64,000 nucleotides of DNA from Glandiceps talaboti (Eukaryota > Hemichordata > Enteropneusta > Spengelidae). The notes beneath the pieces are model-generated. The model searched no databases. It saw nothing but the letters and a program-made list of their open reading frames with translations, and was not told the origin of the DNA. Location of the stretch: positions 18,399,484 to 18,463,483 of the forward strand of contig NC_135550.1 in the NCBI RefSeq assembly GCF_964340395.1. Direction: 5' to 3'. Below, in pieces: positions 14,401-23,708 of this stretch. A program made the translations under genes and the position numbers. The stretch's first letter is position 1; the number at the start of each line of letters is the position of its first letter.

Positions 14401-15863
14401 GTAACACTCGACCTATATATGATGGCAAACATAGTGATGCACAACTAATTGAAAAAATCTTCTTTTAATAGTCCAATTTATTATTAACACCAAAAGTTCC
14501 CAGCTCATGCGATCTTCTTGCTTGTATAACACTTATCACATTGTCAGTGACACCAAAAGTTCCCAGCTCATACAATCTTCTTGCTTGTAAAACACTTATC
14601 ACATTGTCAGTGACACCAAAGTTACTTTTTCTCTCTCCACTCAAATTGCTTATTATATGGCCTACTGTTCTTCTATACTTGTACAAAAATGTTGACAGGT
14701 GCAACTATTCCTATATGATACAGGGAAAAATTCGTAAGCCATTACTAAAGACAGATCAGCCATGCTTTAAAAAAAGTAGAAGTGTAAAATGATACAAAAA
14801 CATTGATCTACTTGTACATCTCTAGTAATGTTTCTTTCATATCAGTATATAGTTGTTCAAAAGTGGCTTACATTTAAATAAGATGCTCTTTTTTTCCTCC
14901 TGTTTGTGTCTGCCTATCCTTCTTTCTCTTGGACAACTTCCAAATTTTAGTAGCTGTCTTTTTTTTTGTTAGGTCTATTTGATATTCATAGCTGGTTGCA
15001 TGTGATAAGAATCCTGTTTTAGCAACTTAACAGACTCAAAAAAGCTGTCGAAGGAATGAAAGTTGCTGCATGAGCCTGGGAAGATAAAGTGCAGTTCTTA
15101 CTTTGAAAAAAGAAATTACAGAAAAGGAGTAAATAATGAAGTTGTTTATCATTACATATTTCACACAAATACACAACATATGAACTACATGTATGCTTCA
15201 TTAACCCGAGTAATGTGTGAATTGTGTCATGGACATCATGCATCTTATAAAACCAAAACACACACATGACACTCCCCACCCCCATCTTCCCTTCAAAGTA
15301 CATTATTGGGGTAAGTGTCCACTACTTATTCCAAGCACACAGCACTTCCATATTTTGTTCACTCCACTCCACTCCATCCCTTATTAATCTCGGTGTTTCC
15401 CTTTCCTAAAGCTTCTTTTTTTTTTAAATTTTAAGTAAAACTGGTTTTGTAGTGTTGTATGTGTGTGTCGTTTTTTTTTTTGTGCCTTTCCTAGGTTGCC
15501 AGCCACAGCAGCAGTTGTTCAAGTTTGATAGGAAATAGCCATTTACCGTATTATAATTTGATTTTTTTTCTTACAGCTAATACCCCATTCTTGTTTCTTC
15601 AGTTATATTTCCACCCACTCCTATTGGTTTGCAGTTTTTAGTGTAAAAGTGTTAATATTTGTATAATGCATGATGGTGTCCTGATCATTTTTTACCCATT
15701 TGTCTTTTTTTATGATTTTGACACCCTGTAAATTTTATGATTTATGTTGACAGTACTGTTGATATGTTTTATCCCTGCTCTCCCTCCTCTCTAGGCCGAA
15801 TCCCTAGACAACCGTATCCAGGTTGCTGACAAAAGAGCTAAAGATATCCTCCGAAAGCAATAG
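507..15863 (+). CDS. SNAP25: SNAP-25/SNAP-23-type t-SNARE, partial at 5' end, with alternative exons
   Basis: This gene encodes a Qbc-SNARE that contributes two helices to the four-helix bundle driving vesicle fusion at the plasma membrane. Exons seen: two alternative 49-bp exons (507-555 or 816-864), 2932-3049, 8817-8954, 9394-9538, then one of four terminal exons (12233, 13204, 14047 or 15795). All phases agree: 1, then 2, then 2, then 0. Visible landmarks are DEQG with the first ionic-layer Gln, then [10 protein letters not shown], a palmitoylation-type cluster CCGICVCPC, the linker, and [14 protein letters not shown] with NEIEAQNRQ carrying the second ionic-layer Gln. Five cysteines and the word AREDEM resemble SNAP-23, while the rest resembles SNAP-25, which suits an unduplicated invertebrate orthologue. 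The N-terminal residues (about 38 in human) must lie upstream of the window. Identity is secure from family knowledge; isoform use is inferred. Confidence 0.95.
816..864 (+). CDS. SNAP25: SNAP-25 alternative exon, copy B (first SNARE helix)
   Basis: The acceptor is ATCAG and the donor GGAG/GTGACA, weaker than that of copy A. It reads [16 protein letters not shown], closer to vertebrate SNAP-25 than copy A is. It has the same length, phases and ending as copy A and lies 260 bp downstream of it. The four or five differences fall in the first part of the exon; the stretch VMLDEQG is identical. Confidence 0.9.
2932..3049 (+). CDS. SNAP25: SNAP-25 exon with end of helix 1 and cysteine cluster
   Basis: Starts after TTTCAG and ends at AAGAA/GTAAGC. 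It reads [14 protein letters not shown], then [11 protein letters not shown], then the cysteine cluster CCGICVCPC. The cluster is the S-palmitoylation region that anchors this otherwise soluble protein to the membrane. It has five cysteines, as in SNAP-23, not the four of vertebrate SNAP-25. It corresponds to vertebrate exon 5, which is itself duplicated as 5a/5b in vertebrates; I found only one copy here. Confidence 0.95.
5370..5620. repeat. Dispersed repeat carrying (GTCT)n
   Basis: Perfect GTCT repeats run from about 5422 to 5475. They are preceded by AGCTCCCAAAGAAGGAGCT and followed by ATCAATATCTCAAGAACCAG. Read on the minus strand, this resembles the layout at 22660-22880, where TTTTAGATATCGA runs into GACAGACA. 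The microsatellite therefore probably sits inside a mobile or dispersed repeat. Confidence 0.6.
7085..7150 (+). mobile_element. 3' tail of a retroposon (LINE/SINE-like)
   Basis: The phrase TTTCCCCTTGTGGGATCAAT, then AAAGTATT, runs directly into repeated ATT/GTT units. Tails of the form GGGATCAATAAAGT plus a short simple repeat are typical of non-LTR retrotransposon or SINE 3' ends in aquatic animals. The 5' extent is not clear and no reverse-transcriptase frame is visible. Confidence 0.5.
8817..8954 (+). CDS. SNAP25: SNAP-25 exon, inter-helix linker
   Basis: Starts after CTGACAG with the third base of a split codon and ends at ACAAG/GTATAT in phase 2. It reads [14 protein letters not shown], then SSQPSRV and LTGQTSYVT. 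This matches the flexible linker between the palmitoylated cysteines and helix 2 (YKKAW and SQPARV in vertebrates). The linker is the least conserved part of the protein. Confidence 0.95.
9394..9538 (+). CDS. SNAP25: SNAP-25 exon, N-terminal half of second SNARE helix
   Basis: Starts after GACAG, completing an Arg codon, and ends at GAAAAG/GTAGGT in phase 0. It reads [19 protein letters not shown], then [20 protein letters not shown]. The Gln of NEIEAQN is the ionic zero layer of helix 2. The exon ends just before layer +3, so the alternative terminal exons supply layers +3 to +8. Confidence 0.97.
9539..12232 (+). other. SNAP25: SNAP-25 intron before the terminal-exon cluster
   Basis: No further exon is recognised. 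Contents: a diverged local duplication at about 9715-9950, a G-run at 10945-10974, and a 76-bp tandem repeat at 11193-11420. Confidence 0.7.
11193..11420. repeat. 76-bp tandem repeat, three copies
   Basis: Three units each contain CAGATAGAAATTGGAATCAC (middle copy with one extra A) and a CTCCACC/CTCCTCC phrase, spaced about 76 bp apart within a SNAP-25 intron. Confidence 0.8.
12233..12298 (+). CDS. SNAP25: SNAP-25 alternative terminal exon T1
   Basis: Starts after GGTTCAG in phase 0. It reads [19 protein letters not shown] plus KD and a TAG stop, 21 residues. Layer positions +3 to +8 fall on A, N, L, A, A, L, matching the spacing of vertebrate SNAP-25 (A, N, I, A, A, M). No AATAAA signal was seen before the next exon; ATTAAA occurs near 13107. 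Confidence 0.9.
   Translation, partial: ALSNVDRLSAANTRAAKLLKD
13145..13185. repeat. (TTC)n pyrimidine tract upstream of exon T2
   Basis: About a dozen TTC/CTT units sit 20 to 60 bp upstream of the T2 acceptor. The tract may act as a long polypyrimidine tract or a splicing-factor binding site for alternative splicing; that role is inference. Confidence 0.7.
13204..13293 (+). CDS. SNAP25: SNAP-25 alternative terminal exon T2, with basic extension
   Basis: Starts after CTATCAG in phase 0. It reads [20 protein letters not shown], then a tail KGKGQKGDT and TAA, 29 residues. Layers +3 to +8 are A, N, I, A, A, I. The Lys/Gly-rich tail runs about seven residues past the usual end of SNAP-25, which is unusual for the family. 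Confidence 0.88.
   Translation, partial: ASSNVLRIKAANTRASQILHKGKGQKGDT
14047..14115 (+). CDS. SNAP25: SNAP-25 alternative terminal exon T3
   Basis: Starts after TTATTCAG in phase 0. It reads [19 protein letters not shown] plus NQS and TAA, 22 residues. Layers +3 to +8 are S, N, I, A, A, I. ANTRATK is very close to vertebrate ANQRATK. Another frame is open here but has no SNARE pattern. Confidence 0.9.
   Translation, partial: SRLNAARIGQANTRATKILNQS
14487..14625. repeat. 63-bp tandem repeat, about 2.2 copies
   Basis: ACACCAAAAGTTCCCAGCTC begins at 14487 and 14550, and a third partial copy starts at 14613. The array lies between terminal exons T3 and T5. Confidence 0.9.
14974..15085 (+). pseudogene. 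SNAP25: Possible relic of a further SNAP-25 terminal exon
   Basis: The segment GTTGCTGCATGAGCCTGGGA near 15062 closely matches the DNA just downstream of exon T3 (TCGCTGCATGAGGCTGGGA, near 14126). Upstream, AAGAATCCTGTTTTAGC resembles AAGATCCTGAACCAAAGC of T3. Stops interrupt every SNARE-like reading, so this looks like a duplicated and decayed T3 exon plus its flank. The call rests on short, gapped similarity. Confidence 0.35.
15795..15863 (+). CDS. SNAP25: SNAP-25 alternative terminal exon T5 (last)
   Basis: Starts after CCTCTCTAG in phase 0. It reads [19 protein letters not shown] plus RKQ and TAG, 22 residues. Layers +3 to +8 are A, L, I, A, A, I; layer +4 is Leu where the other copies have Asn. 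ADKRAKD is the most diverged version of the ANQRATK segment. Confidence 0.92.
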   Translation, partial: AESLDNRIQVADKRAKDILRKQ

Positions 15864-17160
15864 AACCACCTATGGACATGTAGCCTTAGTGCTGCTATCA
15901 ATTTTTTTTTTTTGTAAATATTTCTAGTGGATAAGTTTTTTGATTAGCAATTATTTTTTTAATTAATGAATACATGTTCCCAGGCGCTTGCAGGCAGCAT
16001 TTAATTCTTGTCATGAAGAGAAAAAAATGGAAATAGTCAGAGTCAAAACATTTTCAGGAGTTTGACTTCTAGTGGTAAACAGCTTCTCAATATTACAATT
16101 TATGGGTTTTTTTCGCTGTCTTTTCTATATCAAGCAGTGTTATCATAATTACAGACATGATTTTCAGGTATTTTGCCATGATAATAATTTTGGCAGTAAG
16201 TAGTGGTAGTGTAGATAGTTGTGCATTTCAGTCAACTTAAAATTATTCCTTTTGCAAAAATAAAGAGTAATAAATCAAATAGTAATTGAAATGAGTTTAA
16301 AAAAAACGACAAAAAATGAGATAAAAAGAAAGCCAGTGTAAAGATTCTCAAATGTATATAGACTGTAAAGGTTGACAAATATGTCAGTGAATGTAAATCT
16401 TGGCTGGTGAAAACTAACCAGAGAGACCAAATTCCTGTAGTCAAGTCATGGAATGGAGGCACGACTACAGTATCTTTTAAGATGTTACAAACTTAGACAA
16501 AGTAAAACAAGTCATAGAACGTATTTAAATGTACAGAATGTCACAATGTTTTATTAAGATTCTCTCTTTTCCTCTGTCACCGTGGTTACAAGGTGAAACT
16601 GATCGTGATGAGAACAAAGTAAATTATAGAATCCATTAAAAGCTAACTTAAAGTTAGTTGACTATAAGATCCCAATTTACTCTTAGACTTTGGAGTATTC
16701 AATTGAGAGATGTCTTGTTGTTTTTTTATTGTCTACTTCCTAAGAATCGGATTTACTTAATGTAGTCGGTGGTTAGTGTTACACATCAACAGTTTTTATT
16801 TCTACCTGTATGAAACTTTTCACGGTCTCAAACAGCAGAGAAATATGTATTCCATGGCTGACATTGTTCGGCATTTTTCGGGCTTATTTCAAAACATTTG
16901 TAGAGTAAACCTATACCTGTATATTCTCTAGAGGTTCGTGTACATTCCAAGAGAAACTCCTGAGTGATTAAACATTGCATCTGTTATCTTAGACCCTGAA
17001 CGGTTTCATATATCATCTTACTTTCTATGTCTATCCTTAAAACATTGACATTTCATGTTAATACCACCTGTTCAAGTTAATGCTTTCAGAAATTGGTTCT
17101 GCCTTCCGACATTGTACTATTTATAGAGGCAAGAGGAAATGGTCAATTATATGTAGACAT

Positions 17161-17194
<34 letters not shown>

Positions 17195-19100
17195 GCTATG
17201 ACTAAAGAGCATTATTTATGCAAGTTATTAATTAATTAATTCTGATATTAATTGAATTATAAAAAACAAAGAATATCACTTTAAGAGGAATCTTTTTACT
17301 ATCTTTTATGCTAAGATAAAGAATTGCAATAGAATTTTTGTCTTCTGGTTGACTACACCATTACATAATAGTTAAGCTATGTTCTAATATGGGGATTAAT
17401 ATTTCATTAATATTTCATCCCGCATAGTTCTTGATTTTGAATACAATTCATGTTCTTATCTTTGTCTAAATTTGAACGATTTCTTTAACTATTAAATTCT
17501 TTTTCATTTGCTGAAACATTTGTATCAATCTATGGCATATTTTAGGCAAGTCAGGTATAGTCATTTTTTCATAAAGACAAACTGCCCAGTGTTTTCATCA
17601 ATGTGCAATATCATCAATATATCTAGTCCAGTGTCATCTCTTGAGCCTAGCTATGAAAAAATACCTACCAAATTGGCGTAAAAAGTTTGGAAAGTTCAAT
17701 CTATGCACATATTATTGTAAGAATATATTTCTGTGAAGGTTTTTTTTCCCTTTTTTTTTGGGGGGGGGGGGTTAACTTCATATCTTTTGATTTGACCTTG
17801 TTTATTTATTTCCTCATTTTTTAATTTATTACTGTTATTGAAAGGCAAATATATGTATAGATGGTGTCCTCATCTTGGATGTATTCTTGTACCAAGGATC
17901 ATCCCGTAATAATGTTTTGGAAAGCATTGAAAGCTAGGCTCTATTCCAAATTCCACTTTGTCATTTAAACTAGTTGTATACCGCCCAAATATCTAATATT
18001 GTAGTCTTGGCTGACTGGTTGTCTTACAAGCTGACCTATTTGTTTCATAATTTGAGGGGGAGGGGGGGGGGGGGAAACAACAAAAGAAAAAAGTTTTTTT
18101 CAAAGTTACATTTACAATAAGTTAATTTGGCCCGAGAAGTACTTATAATATTGCTACTACTACCAGCCTGTAAGGGAAATCAGTAGCCGATGTGTAACAT
18201 GATAGTCAGTTGTGGTTTGCAATCTACTCTTTGTAATTAGATATATGTCAGGTACACTCTGCTTAATCAGTTTTAACTTGTTATGGTTGTATCGGACATC
18301 ATGTAAGAGAAGTCTGCAAGTATGAAGAGAACTCACTTACTGCTGAAGGAGTATTTTTGACTGCAGTGCATTGGAACATTGAACTGCTGAGGACTGCATT
18401 GTACAACAAAAACAAACAGAAGATAGTCTGGACATTGACTTCTATTATAGTTTCAAAGAAACTTTGAATAATGCTTCTGTTTGGAATAAACAGATGTGAA
18501 GAAGCCCCCAAAATGGGGAGTCGACCGACTTTGTTATTTTGTTAAACACAAGTACAACATGCATTGATCATGTGAAGCATAATAGGTGTGTTGTTGAAGG
18601 AAAATGATGAAAAGAATGCAAAAGTGTTTGATTTTTTGAGCGACCAATTTATGCATGTTTGGCAGAAGACGATGTCTGTATGATGCAATCTTAGTTTAGT
18701 TTAGTTTACAGAATTCTTGTACATAGAATAATGCAAAAAAAGAATTGTAACATAGAATGTATGAAGCTTTAAACAAGAAATTTGACAGTCAGCTTAAATT
18801 ACAAAATTTACTTTCTTGTTCATATCCTTCCGTTCCCACTCTCTAGCTTTCCTGTTATTATTACGACTTTTTTCACAACTCTTAACTGTTATATTAAATA
18901 TTGCCTCATTCTACACGTCACTTCCTGGTTAAGTTGCTAATGAATAAAACTAAAGAATTGGTGCAGGAAATGAACCTAATGTGGTGTGTCTTTAAATGGA
19001 ATGTATGGTACATACACACTCAAGACAAAGTGGCGACTTTTTTTCCTTGCATAATTCATGCACTGGTTCTTTTGAAGGCATACAGCAAATAAAGTAGTTT
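15864..19100 (+). other. SNAP25: Probable SNAP-25 3' UTR and flank
   Basis: No coding exon is seen. It is very AT-rich with runs of T, a (TTG)n at 17162-17197, and G-runs near 17760 and 18056-18073. AATAAA occurs near 18942 and 19089, both plausible poly(A) signals. Long 3' UTRs are usual for SNAP-25 genes; the true end is not visible. Confidence 0.5.
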
Positions 19101-19130
19101 TCCAAAGGCAGTACTGAATGTACCGTATCT

Positions 19131-19169
<39 letters not shown>

Positions 19170-20219
19170 ACAAGAAATACATATATTTTCTGGAGATTCA
19201 TTTCATGATTTCACATATATTATATATTATATTATAACTTTCGCTTGATTGCCAAGAAACACCAAATTAAAATTCACATTTCACCTCCATGTTCTTGCAC
19301 AAGACCACTGTTGTCTCATGGGATTAACATGTACATATTTATTAGATGCACATTGAATATTCATGAATATTTCTAGAAGTAATATAAGCGCTTGGCTTCA
19401 TGAATGGGGGGGGGGGGGGGGTTTGACATCAGTCCTGACAATATCAGTAATGCACCTTTCTAGTCATTGGGAGTTGTGGCCTTCAGCTATGCCAAGTAGA
19501 TCCAAACACAGGAATTCAATTAATGCAATTATGCCTTCACACAAATTCATTGTAGTGGTAGTAAAGTGGGAAACAACCAATACCTTTAACATTATAGATA
19601 TGGTGTGAGTGGTTGACTTTGCATCCCTTTTGATGTCTGACAGCATTTTAAACTAATGTTTTTGAAGTTATTAACTGGGAGAGCGTCATGTTTTAGAGAA
19701 AGGCTATTGAAGGTGGGGTACTTAGAAAACAATGAGGGAGGGCCACATTTTATGCAATGCCATGCTTGATTTCCCCCCCCCTTTTTGTTGTTGTTGTTGT
19801 TGTTGTTGTTATAGTTGTTATAATTACTAATGGTTCCATCATCAAGGTGTCCTAGCAAGTCTCTCCCAATAGCTCCAGAATTTTGTTTTACTGGCAGTGT
19901 CTGACCCAAGAAGATCTGGAGGTTTATTGCTCTATTAAGGATATTCATAGGTTAACCACAGGCTTTTAGGTATTGTGTGTAATTTCACAGCGTTGAAAAT
20001 CTAAATTTTATGTGTAAGTTTTAAGTCTTTACATGACATGTACAGTTACTAGTAATAGTAGTATGGTATGGATTACAGGTATATGTATTAAGCAACGATT
20101 CTCTAGGTGAAGTACGTCCACTACTTTGATAACACATTTTATGTTTTCTGTGTGTTCACTGGCCTATATTATGTACATGTGACTTTACCCATAACTTTTA
20201 GTGAAAAACACTCTACTTT

Positions 20220-20720
20220 AGTATCTGACCAGATATAAAATCAGTTCGATCCTTCCATACCTTTCTGTGGAGAGGGATTATAAGAGCGCCCACAACGGTC
20301 GATCTTTCAATCTAGTGCCACTGCTAAACAGTGTTAGAATAACAAATTACCCCCAAAAGCAATCTGACCACCGCTTTCAGAGAAGAAGTCGAAAATATCA
20401 GTATTTACCAGGTGTTCCCCAAAAATGTATTAAAATAGAGAATGACTCATATCAACTTGGCGTGATCAAACTTTAATAATAACTTTCTGAAGGGACATGC
20501 ACACCAAATATCAATTCAATCAGTCAACCCGTTTCAGAGAAGGACATGAAAATATAAAAAGTTGACGGACAATGGATGACGAACAAGAGGCGATGGACGA
20601 CGACGGACAATCACCCTACGTTCGTACTGTTGCTGACAGCTGATTTCAAATATACTCTACCATATACTGTAGTATCTGACCAGATAGTATAATTCGAGGT
20701 CGATCGGCTCCTGCTTACAT
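20220..20720. repeat. Dispersed repeat bounded by a direct repeat
   Basis: AGTATCTGACCAGATA occurs near 20219 and again near 20673, each followed by a diverged continuation containing TCGATC. Between them lies ATATCAATTCAATCAGTCAA, then CGTTTCAGAGAAGGACATG, then a run of GACGGAC-like units near 20560-20610. This layout recurs in many marine-invertebrate repeats. No coding capacity is visible. Confidence 0.5.
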
Positions 20721-21405
20721 TACTGTTTACAAGGAGAGTGGAGATCTTACATTGTAATGATGCCGACAACTATCAGCTTAATGCCATGGTGACTTTCGGC
20801 AAAATGAATAACACAAATGATTTCAATCAACTTTTAATAGCGTCTTTCAACCTTTTACAAAAACACAGAAGTGAAATCTCCAAAAACACATCACGAATAC
20901 GGATCGGCTGAGTAGAAAGCGAATAATGTATATGAATGATATATAGATCGTATGAATAGCAGATATATTTTGTATTCATTTATGTGTAGATGTAGATGTA
21001 AATACTTCCTCGATTAGGTTTCCAAAATTGAAGGCAATCTTTCCGAACTGCAGGAATGGGATTGGAGACAATGTGTCGCATGTCTGATAGCGTCATTGGT
21101 GTGTCTATCTAAGACTCCTCGCCACCCACATCATTTTCCCTCCCTTTTTTGTGGCTCTCACGGTAGCTTTAGAAATCTATCGTTATTTTATGACTGTTTA
21201 TACGCGTAGTACTATAAATTTATTAATATTTGTCAGTGATGACTCAATCGGCTGTTCTCTTCACACACCCGAAATGGCGCGAGATATACAAACAATACTC
21301 ATGCTAGTCAGAGTTAGTCTTTAATAGCCTAAGTTGAAAGTATATGCTGAAATACATAGATTTTCACTTTAGTAACGACAGAGAAAGTGAGAACCAAAGA
21401 CGGAG

Positions 21406-21588
<183 letters not shown>

Positions 21589-22212
21589 AACAAATAAACA
21601 AACAAACAGAGGGGTGGATGGCAGAGACGTGAGATCGAGAGATTTACAAACGGTATCAACTGTAACATGCCTAATATCCATAAAGTCCTTTTCCTACGAC
21701 AGACAGACAGTGGTAATCGGAATAAAAAATTACGAACGATAACCTAAAAACAGAAGCCTCGAGAGACATCTTCGATCGTTCATTCGTTCGAAAGGGTTAG
21801 TACAACGACATTAAATTACACGTATATTTATCACTTGCCGTTGTGGTGCAATGTCGTTTCCGTAGCTACAAACTTTCCGCCCATCAATATCCCACAGAAA
21901 TCACTTCTATTCCTATATATCTTTTAGATATGTAAGAACTGTCAGTGTTATTGAGACAAGTTTAAATCGGGGAAGTACGTGTATTAAAGAAATTGATATT
22001 GAAAAGTTGAACTGGGACAAGTTGAAATTAGGAGAACGTAAATCGCAGTGGATCGACAATAACTAATTTATATATAATCAATATTATTATTCAGTACTAT
22101 GTGTGACGTTGAGGGGGTTATTTATCAATTAACGACTCGAACAGAGTCTTTAAAATGTGCACGAATATATACAATCAATGACGAAAACTTTCACGCACTA
22201 AGTTATAGTTAG

Positions 22213-22228
22213 AGCGCCCTCTAGTGTT
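22213..22228 (-). promoter_or_regulatory. CTCF-like motif
   Basis: Minus strand reads ACACTAGAGGGCGC, one mismatch from the textbook CTCF core CCACTAGAGGGCGC. It lies in the SNAP-25/PPP5C intergenic region. Motif evidence only. Confidence 0.35.
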
Positions 22229-22659
22229 GAGATTTTAGTAATTTTACGACATGCACACCAAAAGATGTTGGGCTACATTTCCAAACAAATATAGTTTTTA
22301 GCTGGATATGTAGACTAAAATATTAAGAGATAACAATATAATAACTTTTATTTGGAAAGGAAAGTCTAAAGAGAAAAAATAGAGTAATTTAAATTGAAAA
22401 GTACTAGTACTTTGAAATCATTATTGTCCGTAAATTATATTAGATTGTAAGCTTGTATATTCTTAAGATATTGGCTAATTATCGAAAATCATTAATTATG
22501 CACATGACTTTTTGAAACTAAAAGCTACATACATCAGCAAGTTTTTAAATGACACTTGTGCTTTGTTCTCGTTGATATATGTACTAAATTATACACAATT
22601 TGAAACTTGAATTAAATACGATACGCATTATATTCCTATGAAGTTTACCAACATCTAAT

Positions 22660-22880
<221 letters not shown>

Positions 22881-23479
22881 TTCAGAACTACTGGGGAATT
22901 GACAATGCAGTAAGTTGATACAACCCTCCCAATCCAAAAATTAAATTGTCAAAGAATGAAATAAATATATAATAAATGCATATAAATTATAATTGATTTA
23001 CGTACTTACAGCAAATTTATATAAAACTCTACATATGGGGGCATAACTACATAACTTATGTGCACTGTTTCATACTGATGAAGATAATGCATATGATTTA
23101 TATCAAACAATTTATAAAAATATAGACAGGGAAATCAGTGAGGTATATCAGATCATTTTGTTGGTAAACAAAGTAATGGATGATTGTACGGTCTCTACAA
23201 CAAAGATATAAACATTTACCGAAAGGCAAGGAGTTGGTTATCATCCGCTGCATAAACTTTAATATCAGCTCCGGTAGGACTGCAAATCCTGCACATGTCA
23301 AACACTGAGTCAACATTTTGACAGCTAAAGGGCATAAAATAAAGATATAAACGTTTACTGAAAATCACTGGATTTGTTCTCTACTGATACATTTACAACG
23401 ATCTGCTACGATAAATTGAGAACATATTAAAACATTAAAGCATATATTGGATGGCTTGCGAGCTGTGAGAGTAAACGAG

Positions 23480-23569
23480 AGTATTTTCTCAAAATGTCGA
23501 AGATGGCGCCTGTTATGTGCGTAAATTCTGTGCGTGCGTTTCTCGTTTCTGAGTTCCTGTGTAATCAAA
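23480..23569 (+). promoter_or_regulatory. PPP5C: PPP5C proximal promoter / 5' UTR with YY1-like motif
   Basis: AAGATGGCGCC at 23500-23510 is one base off the YY1 motif AAGATGGCGGC, which is common just downstream of TATA-less start sites in housekeeping genes. No TATA box is seen. The exact start of transcription is not visible. Confidence 0.4.
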
Positions 23570-23708
23570 ATGGCCACCACCAGTAATTGTAACGATGTTG
23601 GAGCAGAAGAAACTAATCTCAACGGAAAAGTGCAAGATATGGTAATAAGTGAAGAAAACAAACAAAAAGCAGAAGATGTTAAAGAGAAAGCAAATGAATA
23701 TTTTAAAG
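23570..23708 (+). CDS. PPP5C: PPP5C exon 1
   Basis: The ATG context is AAAATGG. It reads [10 protein letters not shown], an acidic non-conserved leader, then [19 protein letters not shown], the first TPR helix. Donor AAAG/GTAACT, phase 1. The frame is open about 12 codons further upstream to another ATG, but the in-frame MATTSN start best fits family length. Confidence 0.9.
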
